Shown here piece after piece: positions 23,374-32,114 of a DNA stretch of 35,791 bases. Source of the stretch: Lysobacterales bacterium (GTDB taxonomy: Bacteria > Pseudomonadota > Gammaproteobacteria > Xanthomonadales > Xanthomonadaceae); assembly GCA_016718605.1 (NCBI GenBank), contig JADKCY010000020.1, positions 1 to 35,791 on the forward strand, read 5' to 3'. Position numbers and translations under genes: made by a program. Position 1 is the first letter of the stretch; the number at the start of each line of letters is the position of its first letter. Under the pieces are notes generated by a model, which saw nothing but the letters and a program-made list of their open reading frames with translations, was not told the origin of the DNA and did no database searches.

Positions 23374-26229
23374 ATGAATACGATCGAATCGGCCACCGTG
23401 GTGGCCAACCCTGCAGACGAACTGCAACCCGTGTCGGCGGATTACCTGGCCAAGAAATACCTGAAGCCAGGCGAAACCCCAGACACGGCCAAAACCCGCG
23501 TGGCAAACGCCGTGGCCATGGGCAATGAGCTCGACGCCAAACGCTTCAAGGCGCTGCTCGACGGCGGTTTCACCGGCGGCGGACGCATCATGTCCGCGGC
23601 GGGCACCGATACGGTAGCCACCATGATCAACTGCTTTGTGCAGCCCGTTGGGGATGCCATGGTCGGTGAGGTCGATGGTGTCCCCGGCATCATGACCGCA
23701 CTCGCGGAAGCGGCCGAAACGATGCGTCGCGGTGGAGGCGTGGGTTACAACTTCTCCGCCATCCGCCCGCCAGGCGCATGGGTGCATGGCACCAACTCGC
23801 GGGCCGGCGGCGCCTTGTCCTACATGGACTTGTTTGATGCGGCCTGCAAGACGGTGGAATCGGCGGGTGCCCGTCGCGGTGCGCAGATGGCCGTCCTGGA
23901 CATCGCGCATCCCGAGATCGAAGGCTTCATCACCGCCAAGGCGATGGACGGCAACCGCTGGCGCAATTTCAATGTCTCCGTCGGCATCTCCGATGCCTTC
24001 ATGGAGGCGTTGGAAACGGGTGCGGACTGGCAACTCGTTCACCAGGCAGAACCGCATCCCGATCTCACGGATGTGGTGCGGCGCGAGGATGGGATGTGGG
24101 TCTACAAGACAGTCAAGGCATCGGAACTGTGGGAGGTGATCACCCGATCCACCTACGAAACCGCAGAGCCGGGCGTGATCTTCGCTGACAGGGTGAACGA
24201 CGAGAACAACCTCGGATACATCGAGACGTTGAACGCAACCAACCCCTGCGGCGAGCAGAACCTCCCCCCCTACGGCTGTTGCGATCTGGGCAGCGTCAAC
24301 CTCACGCGTTACGTCATAGCACCGTTCACACGCATGGCTCGCTTTGACTTCGATGGATTCGCGGCCGAAGTCCCGGAGGCGGTGCGCTTTCTGGACAATG
24401 TTCTGGATGCCACCGTGTGGCCCCTTGAGAAGCAAAAGGCGGAGGCGCAAGCCAAGCGTCGCATCGGGATCGGCTACTACGGACTCGGGTCAGCCTTGCT
24501 GATGCTTGGGGTTCGCTACGGCTCCGACGAGTCGGTCGCATTTACCGAGCGGGTGACGCGGACGTTGATGGAGGCGGCCTATAACGCCTCGGTTGACCTC
24601 GCCATTGAGCGTGGGCCGTTCCCGGCCTTGGAGACCGAGAAGTACCTGAACTCGGGATTTGCCAAGCGATTGCCCGAAGAGATCCGGGATCGCATCAAGA
24701 AGCACGGCATCCGGAACTCACATCTGCTGTCGATTGCACCGACGGGGACGATGTCATTGACCTGGGGAAACAATGCCAGCAACGGTATTGAGCCGGTCTT
24801 TGCACTGACCTACAAGCGGAATGTTCGACAGCCTGATGGGTCGACGATCACGGTGGATGTCGAGGACTATGCCTATCGTCTGTATCGGATGATGGGTCTC
24901 GACACGGCTCGCCTACCGAACCACTTCGCCGTCACCAGGGATCTCACGCCAGAGGATCACATGCGGGTCATGGCAGCGGCGGTGCCCTACATCGATGCCA
25001 GCATTTCGAAGACGATCAACTGCCCTGAAGAGATGAGCTTTGAGGCCTTTGGGGATGTCTACCGATCGGCCTATCGGATGGGTCTGAAGTCGATCACCAC
25101 GTATCGCCCCAACCCAAAGCGGGGGGCTGTCCTGATCGACACCTCGGCCAGCAGCACCGATGCCGAGCAAGAGGTCACCGCCACCGATCCTGATCGGCGG
25201 CTGATCGTGAAACCCGCACAAGGGCTGACAGAAGGGATGCTGCGCTGGTCGAAACGGCCAAGCACCCCTGGCGGCAGTCCGAGCTGGACCTTCCCGATCA
25301 ACTCGCCAGAAGGACGGTTTGCGATCACGGTGGCGGAATACCAGAACGGGGTGAATCACCCGTTTGAGGTGTGGGTGATGGGTGCGGAAGCACCGCGCAT
25401 CCTGCCAGCCATCGCGAAGGTGCTCTCTGCCGACATGCGGACGAAAGATCCTCGCTGGCTGCAAGAGAAGCTGCATGCCCTGAGCAAGACCCAAGGCAGC
25501 GCCTTCGTGTTGCCGATGCCACCTGAGGGCACGCCAAAGCGAGCGAACTCTGCCGCCGCGGCACTGGCCATGTTGGTCGACTATCGGGCAACCCAGCTTG
25601 GCTACCTCACCGAGGAAACCCACCAGTTGGAGAGCCCCATGCTGATGGCCATGGCATCGCGCCGTGAGCCCAAAGCCGATCAAGGTAGCCAGGCACGCTA
25701 CTGGGATATTCGCAACGACAACACCGGGGACGATTTCGTTCTGATGGTGAAAGAAGCCGATCTCGCGGATGGCTCCCGCTTCCCGATCTCGGTCTGGGCG
25801 GCAGGGACCTATCCGAAGGCGCTCGATGGACTCTTGAAGTTGCTGTCGATCGACATGCGCGTCTCCGACGTCGAGTGGATCGGACGCAAGCTGCAGGGCC
25901 TGGTCGATCACCCGGAGCCCATGGGCGACTTCCGAGCTGCCATTCCCGGAAAGGAACAGGGCTCGATGGTCTACCCCTCCACGGTGGCCTACATCGCCAC
26001 CATTCTGCTCAGCCGGTACCGTCAACTCGGCCTGCTGGACGCAGACAACAAGCCGCAACACCAAACGCGGTTGTTCATGATCGAACAGGCGGCAAGTGAG
26101 GTGCATTTGCCTCTCGTGCGCGCCACCGGTCAGAAGGACTGCACGGTCTGTGGCGGCGTCAAAACCGTCGTGAAGCGCGATGGATGCTCGGTCTGCGAAG
26201 CCTGCGGCGACATCGGCTCCTGCGGTTGA
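23374..26229 (+). CDS. nrdJ: Class II (adenosylcobalamin-dependent) ribonucleotide reductase
   Basis: The 951-aa enzyme would make deoxyribonucleotides using B12. Visible parts: MINCFVQP with the first active cysteine (about residue 87), ESAGARRGAQMAVLDIAHPE (about 162-181), TNPCGEQ with the thiyl cysteine (about 292) and GCCDLGSVNL with its redox partner, SIAPTGTMSL (about 453) and ITTYRPNPKRGAVL (about 572). From residue 620 on there are two related modules of about 100 residues: FAITVAEYQNGVNHPFEVWV and, later, VLMVKEADLADGSRFPISVW. They resemble the TSCPD-type domain of class II enzymes. A cysteine-rich end (CTVCGG ... CSVCEACGDIGSCG) may bind zinc or relay electrons. The frame is intact. 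Reductases on mobile elements are thought to supply nucleotides for the element's own replication. Confidence 0.9.
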   Translation: MNTIESATVVANPADELQPVSADYLAKKYLKPGETPDTAKTRVANAVAMGNELDAKRFKALLDGGFTGGGRIMSAAGTDTVATMINCFVQPVGDAMVGEVDGVPGIMTALAEAAETMRRGGGVGYNFSAIRPPGAWVHGTNSRAGGALSYMDLFDAACKTVESAGARRGAQMAVLDIAHPEIEGFITAKAMDGNRWRNFNVSVGISDAFMEALETGADWQLVHQAEPHPDLTDVVRREDGMWVYKTVKASELWEVITRSTYETAEPGVIFADRVNDENNLGYIETLNATNPCGEQNLPPYGCCDLGSVNLTRYVIAPFTRMARFDFDGFAAEVPEAVRFLDNVLDATVWPLEKQKAEAQAKRRIGIGYYGLGSALLMLGVRYGSDESVAFTERVTRTLMEAAYNASVDLAIERGPFPALETEKYLNSGFAKRLPEEIRDRIKKHGIRNSHLLSIAPTGTMSLTWGNNASNGIEPVFALTYKRNVRQPDGSTITVDVEDYAYRLYRMMGLDTARLPNHFAVTRDLTPEDHMRVMAAAVPYIDASISKTINCPEEMSFEAFGDVYRSAYRMGLKSITTYRPNPKRGAVLIDTSASSTDAEQEVTATDPDRRLIVKPAQGLTEGMLRWSKRPSTPGGSPSWTFPINSPEGRFAITVAEYQNGVNHPFEVWVMGAEAPRILPAIAKVLSADMRTKDPRWLQEKLHALSKTQGSAFVLPMPPEGTPKRANSAAAALAMLVDYRATQLGYLTEETHQLESPMLMAMASRREPKADQGSQARYWDIRNDNTGDDFVLMVKEADLADGSRFPISVWAAGTYPKALDGLLKLLSIDMRVSDVEWIGRKLQGLVDHPEPMGDFRAAIPGKEQGSMVYPSTVAYIATILLSRYRQLGLLDADNKPQHQTRLFMIEQAASEVHLPLVRATGQKDCTVCGGVKTVVKRDGCSVCEACGDIGSCG

Positions 26230-26239
26230 TTCCACGCAC

Positions 26240-26271
26240 AGCCCCCTCTCTTTTTGAGAGGGGGCTTTCTC
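26240..26271 (+). terminator. Intrinsic terminator after the reductase gene
   Basis: An 11-bp stem AGCCCCCTCTC/GAGAGGGGGCT (26240-26250 with 26256-26266, loop TTTTT) is followed by TTCT. Clear rho-independent terminator. Confidence 0.88.
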
Positions 26272-26329
26272 GGAGGGCGATTGCAACCATCGCGCTCGGC
26301 GAAAGCCCCTTCCGCCATCGGCTCGGCAA

Positions 26330-26406
26330 GCCCAGCTAGAAATTGAGGCACACCATTACCCACGCGGGAGCAACTCCCGCTTGCGGGAGTCTCCTTGGAG
26401 GTCCGC
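26330..26406 (+). promoter_or_regulatory. Structured 5' leader, copy F (ACACC type)
   Basis: The first hairpin and box are identical in sequence to copy E: GCCCA (26330-26334) with TG(A)GGC (26344-26349), then ACACC. Next come three alternating arms, GCGGGAG (26364-26370), CTCCCGC (26374-26380) and GCGGGAG (26383-26389), in which the middle arm can pair with either neighbour. TCTCC (26390-26394) lies just before the GGAGG ribosome binding site. Confidence 0.65.
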
Positions 26407-26733
26407 ATGGAACAACCAGAGTTCTCTTTCCCGAGAACAGATCTATTGGGACACCCAGTCCCAATCCGCAGCATGGGTGCCGAGGAGCGCGAGCGCTTCA
26501 TCCGACACCATATCGATCTCTGCAACACCGCGATTCGTCGCGCAGAGATCCGCGAAAAAATAACTTCGCGACGGGCGCATTTCGCGCGTCGTCACGGTCA
26601 TGTGAGGGTGAGTCAAATCCTTGCGATTGAAGGCGACAAGCTGATCCTTGCGGATCAAGAGAAAGTGATCGAAGTGGCCATCGAAGATCTGGATCAGGTC
26701 TACCAAACACTCAGCCCAGCGGAGAACGTTTGA
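26407..26733 (+). CDS. Unknown 108-aa protein
   Basis: The family is not recognised. The first half is helical and charged (EERERFIRHHIDLCNTAIRR). A basic loop follows (RRAHFARRHGHVRVSQ), and the second half is beta-rich (ILAIEGDKLILADQEKVIEV). ATG 26407 is set by the copy-F leader and a GGAGG ribosome binding site. It stands alone between the reductase terminator and the toxin-antitoxin pair. Confidence 0.65.
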   Translation: MEQPEFSFPRTDLLGHPVPIRSMGAEERERFIRHHIDLCNTAIRRAEIREKITSRRAHFARRHGHVRVSQILAIEGDKLILADQEKVIEVAIEDLDQVYQTLSPAENV

Positions 26734-26791
26734 TCGCTCGCCACATCACCAAAACGTGACGCTCGGCCAAGGAACGCCAACCTTGCGCCGC

Positions 26792-26807
26792 GTATCAAAT
26801 TTGATAC
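26792..26807. promoter_or_regulatory. Operator-like palindrome before higBA
   Basis: GTATCAAATTTGATAC is a perfect 16-bp palindrome 14 bp upstream of the toxin start. Antitoxins of the HigA type repress their own operon through such sites, so this is the likely HigA operator. Confidence 0.7.
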
Positions 26808-26820
26808 CATGGGGTTCAAA

Positions 26821-27168
26821 ATGCATCTAAAGCCGATCCACTGGCGAGGTTCAGCGCTACGCGATATCAAGGATGACAACATATTCACGCCCAATGCCCG
26901 CAAACAGGCTGGGCATCAACTCTGCCTTGTTCAAGCCGGACTTGAACCAAACGACTGGAAGTCGTTCGATGGCGTTGGTGCAGGAACGAAGGAGATCCGC
27001 ATCAATCTCAATGATGGATGCTTCCGCGTGATGTATGTCGCCAAATTCCCCGAAGCGGTTTATGTACTGCACTGCTTCAAGAAGAAGACGGCTTCTACCA
27101 GCCAGCACGACAAGGATATTGCGACCGCTCGCTACAAGGCCGTTGTCCATGAAAGGAGCAAGACATGA
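26821..27168 (+). CDS. higB: HigB-type toxin (Gp49/DUF891 family)
   Basis: The 115-aa product matches the phage Gp49-like HigB family, a RelE-superfamily mRNA nuclease. Visible are IHWRGSALRDIKDDNIFTPN, ARKQAGHQLCLVQAGLEPND, WKSFDGVGAGTKEIRI, CFRVMYVAKFPEAVYVLHCF and the lysine-rich KKKTASTSQHDKDIATARYK. All are in their usual order. I prefer ATG 26821 with GGGG upstream; the ATG at 26809 lies directly next to the operator palindrome. The stop overlaps the antitoxin start (ATGA at 27165). Toxin-first order is usual for this family. Confidence 0.85.
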   Translation: MHLKPIHWRGSALRDIKDDNIFTPNARKQAGHQLCLVQAGLEPNDWKSFDGVGAGTKEIRINLNDGCFRVMYVAKFPEAVYVLHCFKKKTASTSQHDKDIATARYKAVVHERSKT

Positions 27169-27497
27169 GCATTGACACCCAATTGATGCACATCACCCCT
27201 GCCGGCGGCAACGTCTTCGCCGACTTGGGGTTTGAACCAGAAGAAGCGGCTGCGCTGAAGGCCGAATCCCAACGAATCATCGCCGATAAGTTGGCTATCA
27301 AGGTTTCCTTGATGTGCGAACTCGCAGGTTGGATTGAAGCAGAGAAGCTCAAGCAAACAGACGCCGCTGCAATTCTCGGCGTGACGCGTCCTCGACTTTC
27401 GGATGCGGTCAACAAGAAGACCAGCAGGTTCACCATTGATGCACTGGTGGATATGCTGGCACGGGCCGGCAAGCACGTGCAGATGTCGGTTCGCTAA
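27165..27497 (+). CDS. higA: HigA-type antitoxin, XRE helix-turn-helix
   Basis: The 110-aa protein should bind and neutralise the toxin and repress the operon. The N-terminal arm includes NVFADLGFEPEEAAALKAES. The helix-turn-helix is EAEKLKQTDAAAILGVTRPR followed by LSDAVNKKTSRFTIDALVDM at about residues 60-100. The NVFADLGFEPEEA start is typical of HigA-2-like antitoxins. It is translationally coupled to the toxin gene. A strong terminator follows, shared with the convergent restriction operon. Confidence 0.88.
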   Translation: MSIDTQLMHITPAGGNVFADLGFEPEEAAALKAESQRIIADKLAIKVSLMCELAGWIEAEKLKQTDAAAILGVTRPRLSDAVNKKTSRFTIDALVDMLARAGKHVQMSVR

Positions 27498-27509
27498 ATT
27501 GGCCAGACC

Positions 27510-27547
27510 AAACCCCCGGGCAGATTCTGCCCGGGGGGGTTTCTTTT
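27510..27547 (+). terminator. Strong terminator after higA
   Basis: A GC-rich stem (AAACCCCCGGGCAG with CTGCCCGGGGGGGTTT, 27510-27542) is followed by CTTTT. The hsdR gene converges on it from the other side (stop at 27591). Confidence 0.88.
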
Positions 27548-27590
27548 GTAGACCACCACAAATCAGACACCGCTTATTCAGCGCGGCGGC

Positions 27591-30500
27591 TTACGCGTGC
27601 TCGAAAGCCCAGGTATCGGCCAGCAGCTCGGCCTGCGCGATCACCTTGTCAGTGGCGTCCGGCTGCGCGTCCGGTGGGTACTTGTGCTTGGCCAGCAGCA
27701 CCTTGACCATGGCCAGCATCCGCGCACGCGAGGACTTGCGGTTCTGCCAGTTGATCGTCGCCGACTTGCGTAGCTTGTCGGTCAGCTCCTGCGCCAGCGC
27801 GCGCAGCACCGGGTGGCCCATCTCGCGCACGGCCGATTCGTTCTCGCATAGCGCCTGGTAGAAGGCGAACTCCTCCTCGGTCAGGCCTTCTGGTGGCTTG
27901 GCGGCGTTGATTTCTTTGGCGAGCTTGATCAGCTCCTCGATCACCTCCACCGTGGTCAACGCGCGGTTCTGGTACTTGGCGATCGCTTCCTCGAGCTTTT
28001 GGGTGAACTCCTTGGCCTGCATGGCGTTCTTCTGACCACGCGCCTTGACTTGGTCGGCGATGAGTCGCTCCAGCAGTTCGGCGGCCAGGTTCTTGGTCGG
28101 CATCTTCTGGATCTGGGCGAGGAACTGTTCATCCAGCAGCGAGATGTCGGGTTTGCCCAGGCCCAGTGTGCCGAAGACATCCTTCACACCCTCAACCAGC
28201 ACGCCCTTGGCGACGAGCTGACGAAGCGCCGCTTCTTTTTCAAGCCGCGATCGCGACTCACCAGCGCGCGTCAGCTTGATCAGGCTCACCCGCACCGCCT
28301 GGAAGAACGCGATCTCCTCGCGCAGCGCCATCGCCGCGCTACGGGTGCCGGCCAGTGATTGCGCCTTGGTGAGCTTGAGGACCTGATCGAGGTAGGCACG
28401 CACGCCGCGATTCCGGCCTTTGTCGTCCGGCCCGGGATCGACCTGCAGCACGTGCTCCATCGCCGGCCCCAGCAGGGCGAGTGCGCGCTTGGGGTCAGCG
28501 AAGCCGGCGTAGTCGAAGCCGTGGAAGAACTCCTGGCGGATTACGTCCAGCGTGTCCATCAGAATGCGCAGCGCCTCACCTGAGGTGTCGACCGGCTCGC
28601 GTTCCTGCCCGGCGTCGCGGGTGTACTGGCGGATGGCCTTCTTCAGCTCCTCGCCAATGCCGATGTAGTCGACGATCAGCCCGCCGGGCTTGTCCTTCCA
28701 GATCCGGTTGGTGCGGGCAATCGCCTGCATCAGTCCGTGACCCTGCATGGGCTTGTCGACGTAGAGCGTGTGGACGGGCGGCGCGTCGAAGCCGGTCAGC
28801 CACATGTCGCGGACGATGACGAGATCCAGCGGATCATCCGCGTCCTTGAATCGCTTCTCCAACAGCTTTGCGCCCGACCGGTCGGTCCGATGCTGCTGGT
28901 AGTGCGCAGGGTCAGACGAGTTGCTGGTCATCACGATCTTCAGCCGGCCCTTGCCGATGTCCGAGTCGCCCCAGTCGGGCCGCAGCTTCACGATCTCGTC
29001 GAACAACCGCACCGCCGCCTCACGTGAGACTGCAACGATCATCCCCTTGCCGTCAATTTGCTCCCTGCGCGCTTCCCAATGGGAAACTAGGTCGGCCGCC
29101 AGCGTTGCGAGTCGACCGTCGGCCATCGCCAGGGCTTCGAGCCGCGTCAGCCGGCTAACCGTGTGGCCCTGCTGCTGCTCGTCTTCGTCTTCGGTCACCT
29201 CCAGAAACTCGTCCATGAGCGCCTGCTTCTCGGCCTCATTGAAGCGCAGTTCGATGATCCGGTTCTCGTAGCTGACCGGCACCACCGCCTCGTCTTCCTG
29301 GGCGGCGATCATGTCGTAGACATCGACGTAGGTGCCGAACACCGCCTCGGTGTCGCGGTCATCCAGGCTCACCGGCGTGCCGGTCATGCCGAGGTAGATG
29401 GCATTCGGCAGTGCGTCGCGCATGTACTTGGCGAGGCCATACTTCGTCTGGCCCGTCTTGGTATCGAGGTCGGCGCGGAAGCCGTACTGCGTGCGGTGGG
29501 CTTCGTCGGCGATCACGATGACATTGCTGCGCTCGCACAGCACCGGTACCGAAGTCAGGCCTCGCTCGGGCGCGAACTTGTTGATGGTGGTGAAGAACAC
29601 GCCGCCGGCCTGCACGGCCGAGAGCTGCTCGCGCAGGTCGTCGCGGCTGTTGGCCTGCACCGGCGTGGCGCGGATCGACCAGCGGCAGTCGGCGAAGGTC
29701 TCGAACAACTGCCCGTCAAGATCCTTGCGGTCGGTGACCAGGACGACGGTCGGGTTCGCGAACTCGGATCGCTCTCGCAAGGCCATCACGTAGAACAGGG
29801 CCAGCAGCGACTTGCCCGAGCCCTGGGTAAACCAGATCACGCCGCCTTTGCCGTCCTTGCGATGGGTTAGAGCGTCGACGGCACGCTGCACCGCCTTCTT
29901 CACGCCGTGGTACTGGTGCCACTGCGCGATGATCTTGAAGCTGGCGCCGCCGTCGCTACCACCGAAGGCCACGAACCCGCGAAAGAAATCGAGCAGGGTG
30001 CGCGGCTCCATCAAGCCACGCATCAGCGACTCCAGTTCCAACATGCCCTTGGCGGCCTTCTCGCCGCCCACCAGGCGCCAGCGGGAATGACGGCTCAGAT
30101 CAGCGCTGAGCGAGCCGTAGCGGGCTACGGTCCCGTCAGAGATGACGTTCAGCAGGTTGAAGGCGAACAGCTGCGGGATGTCGGCCTTATAGGTCTGGAT
30201 CTGGTGGTAGGCCTTCTCGTAGTCGGCATTGGGGTCTGCCGGATTCTTCAGCTCGATGACGACCAGAGGGAGTCCGTTGACGAACAGCACTAGGTCGGGC
30301 CGGCGGAGCTTCTGTCCGTGCACGGTGAACTGCTGAACCGCGAGAAGGTCATTGGCGCCATCGAAGTCGATCACCGGCACGCGCAGCACGCTGCGCCGCC
30401 CGTCTGACTCGATGCGCTCCAGCGGGACGCCATTGCGCAGCCAGTCGTACATCTCGCGGTTGCCGTCGACCAGCGATTGCGAGCCGTAGCTCGCAACCTT

Positions 30501-30707
30501 GGCGACGACTTCGTCTACCTCGCTGGGCGCCAGATTCGGCGCAAGCCGCAACACGGCGTCACGCAATCGCGGCGTTAGCACGACATCGGCATAGCGCTCT
30601 CTGCCTGCTTGCTCACCGCCCGGCGATACCGCGTCGCCGTGCAGACATGCCCACCCGAGGCCGGCGAGCCAGTCGACGCAAACGGCTTCGAGGTGATTTT
30701 CGTTCAT
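27591..30707 (-). CDS. hsdR: Type I restriction enzyme HsdR subunit
   Basis: The 1038-aa motor and nuclease subunit of a type I restriction enzyme. The nuclease core is RRPDLVLF (135-142) and VVIELK (149-154), giving the D...ExK signature. The translocase has TQGSGKS Walker A (294-300), VIADEAHRTQYGF (398-410, DEAH box) and later FDAPPVHTLYVDKPMQGHGL and AIARTNR. The C-terminal helical part contacts the methylase. ATG 30707 has AAGGGG 7 nt upstream; an earlier GTG-type extension to 30740 lacks family likeness. The frame is intact, although the specificity gene of the same operon is broken. It lies 205 bp after the small gene at 30913. Confidence 0.93.
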   Translation of the reverse strand: MNENHLEAVCVDWLAGLGWACLHGDAVSPGGEQAGRERYADVVLTPRLRDAVLRLAPNLAPSEVDEVVAKVASYGSQSLVDGNREMYDWLRNGVPLERIESDGRRSVLRVPVIDFDGANDLLAVQQFTVHGQKLRRPDLVLFVNGLPLVVIELKNPADPNADYEKAYHQIQTYKADIPQLFAFNLLNVISDGTVARYGSLSADLSRHSRWRLVGGEKAAKGMLELESLMRGLMEPRTLLDFFRGFVAFGGSDGGASFKIIAQWHQYHGVKKAVQRAVDALTHRKDGKGGVIWFTQGSGKSLLALFYVMALRERSEFANPTVVLVTDRKDLDGQLFETFADCRWSIRATPVQANSRDDLREQLSAVQAGGVFFTTINKFAPERGLTSVPVLCERSNVIVIADEAHRTQYGFRADLDTKTGQTKYGLAKYMRDALPNAIYLGMTGTPVSLDDRDTEAVFGTYVDVYDMIAAQEDEAVVPVSYENRIIELRFNEAEKQALMDEFLEVTEDEDEQQQGHTVSRLTRLEALAMADGRLATLAADLVSHWEARREQIDGKGMIVAVSREAAVRLFDEIVKLRPDWGDSDIGKGRLKIVMTSNSSDPAHYQQHRTDRSGAKLLEKRFKDADDPLDLVIVRDMWLTGFDAPPVHTLYVDKPMQGHGLMQAIARTNRIWKDKPGGLIVDYIGIGEELKKAIRQYTRDAGQEREPVDTSGEALRILMDTLDVIRQEFFHGFDYAGFADPKRALALLGPAMEHVLQVDPGPDDKGRNRGVRAYLDQVLKLTKAQSLAGTRSAAMALREEIAFFQAVRVSLIKLTRAGESRSRLEKEAALRQLVAKGVLVEGVKDVFGTLGLGKPDISLLDEQFLAQIQKMPTKNLAAELLERLIADQVKARGQKNAMQAKEFTQKLEEAIAKYQNRALTTVEVIEELIKLAKEINAAKPPEGLTEEEFAFYQALCENESAVREMGHPVLRALAQELTDKLRKSATINWQNRKSSRARMLAMVKVLLAKHKYPPDAQPDATDKVIAQAELLADTWAFEHA

Positions 30708-30912
30708 GTCGCCCCTTGGGGGCCGCCCGTCAAGGCCCAATTAAACAACAAGATAGATGGATTCGACTGGTATTCTGGCGCACGCCACCCTCCGCCGCCA
30801 TCCGTCGGTGATTCATTGCAGGGCCAGCCCGCAACCGGTACCATCGCTCTCAGCTCATCCACCATGCGTGGAAGGAGTATCCGAAGCCCTTGCACAGCAA
30901 TGTGCCGGGGCT

Positions 30913-31416
30913 TCAGCCTTTCTGGGCCCTGCGCCATGCATCGCGCTCCTTGGTGAACTTGCGGATATTGCGCTCGCGGAGGCAGTACGCCGTCTTCAGC
31001 AGGTAGAAGCCAGTCCCTTCCTGCGTGCTGCGCTTGGCCAGGAAAACAGCGTAGTCGTGCGCTTCTGCCCAGATCACCACATGGGTCTCGTTCCATCGCT
31101 GGTTCTCCCACCAGGAGAATCCGGGCGTCCCTGCGTTCTCGATGCACCATGCGACCCAACGCACGCGTTCGCAACGCCTCAGATCAGGCACGCGATCATC
31201 CTCGTTGCGGTTGGCCTGATCGGGCGCTTCCGAGATCAAGTGCCAGAACCCGTAGCCCTTGTGCTTTGACTCCGGTCGGAATCGCACCTTCACGGGGTCG
31301 CCTCGAAACCGCAGGCCGGCATGCGCTACGCTCTGCAGGTAGGCGGCATAGATAGCGTCTTCATAGGTCTCCCAGTCCGCGCCGCTCCAAGGCATCAGCT
31401 CCGGCGGCGCACTCAC
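30913..31416 (-). CDS. Possible BECR/RelE-like nuclease paired with DUF3800 protein
   Basis: The 167-aa product begins APPELMPWSGADWETYEDAI, continues VKVRFRPESKHKGYGFWHLI and ends with WNETHVVIWAEAHDYAVFLA, GTGFYLLKTAYCL and RNIRKFTKERDAWR. This resembles small BECR-fold (barnase/EndoU/colicin/RelE-like) nucleases of phage and defence islands, with a conserved histidine and the TGFYLLTAY strand. The likeness is by eye only. The GTG start overlaps the DUF3800 stop (GTGA at 31413), so the two are translationally coupled and probably act together. Confidence 0.55.
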   Translation of the reverse strand: MSAPPELMPWSGADWETYEDAIYAAYLQSVAHAGLRFRGDPVKVRFRPESKHKGYGFWHLISEAPDQANRNEDDRVPDLRRCERVRWVAWCIENAGTPGFSWWENQRWNETHVVIWAEAHDYAVFLAKRSTQEGTGFYLLKTAYCLRERNIRKFTKERDAWRRAQKG

Positions 31417-32114
31417 GTCTGGGGCCTCCAGACGAATAGATTGAACTTCTCTGCGCTCCAGGTTGAGCTGCTGTCCAACGACAGGCCAGCGCGCCGTCGC
31501 ACGTGCTCGACGAGCGCGAGCTTCGCGGGACTGGCCTGCAAGCCACGATGGGCGTAACCAAGGGCGCCGATCAGCAGATCGGCCAACTGCAGCAATGGCA
31601 CATCGTGCGAATGCACCTGCTCGATGGACTCGACAACGCCTCGGTCGAAGTCATGGTTGGCATTGCACAGGACGTCGTGCAGCTTGGCCAGCCTGCGCGC
31701 GCCCTGCGTGTCCTTGATGTCGAGGAAGATCCGGTAGCGGCTGTCGCGATGGATCAGCCTGTTCAGCAGGGTGTACCACTGCTTGTAGTAGAACGCGCCG
31801 TGATCCTGCGCGAAGCGCGCGTGATCCAGCGCCTGCTTGTCTGGCACCACAAGCCCGCGAAAGCGCAGCGCAGCCTCGTCGAAGAACAAATCCAGCAAGG
31901 CGAGGTAGAAGTCGAGTCTCGCTGGAGAGACTTTGACCCACTTGATTTCGAAGCTGGTAGCGACGCCATGCTCCGACTTCAACGCCTTGATTCGGCGAGC
32001 CAGACGCTTGCGTTGATCTGTAGGGCACCAGAGCGCGCCGAGCACCATCGGGCGGATGCCATCGTTCTCCAGATGGCAGCTCTCGTCGCAGTAGATGTTG
32101 AAGGATTCGCTCAT
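31413..32114 (-). CDS. DUF3800 family protein
   Basis: The 233-aa product has the family signature: IYCDESCH near residues 7-14, then VLGALWCP, EIKWVKVS, a FLDIKDTQ strand and QLADLLIGALGY near the end. The fold is thought to be RNase H-like, with the DES aspartate/glutamate, the central D and the C-terminal QxxDLL aspartate as likely metal ligands. Its biochemical role is not settled. DUF3800 genes are often found in phage, plasmid and defence regions, including restriction operons. ATG 32114 overlaps the previous stop (ATGA); the much longer frame to 33203 is a fusion of two genes created by a frameshift. Confidence 0.85.
   Translation of the reverse strand: MSESFNIYCDESCHLENDGIRPMVLGALWCPTDQRKRLARRIKALKSEHGVATSFEIKWVKVSPARLDFYLALLDLFFDEAALRFRGLVVPDKQALDHARFAQDHGAFYYKQWYTLLNRLIHRDSRYRIFLDIKDTQGARRLAKLHDVLCNANHDFDRGVVESIEQVHSHDVPLLQLADLLIGALGYAHRGLQASPAKLALVEHVRRRAGLSLDSSSTWSAEKFNLFVWRPQT

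Noticed and set aside
23323..24450. 375-aa minus-strand frame antisense to the reductase
   Set aside because: It is a shadow frame of a clearly coding GC-rich gene; glycine/histidine-rich text without family likeness.
24913..26286. 457-aa minus-strand frame antisense to the reductase
   Set aside because: It is a shadow of the reductase reading frame and runs across its terminator.
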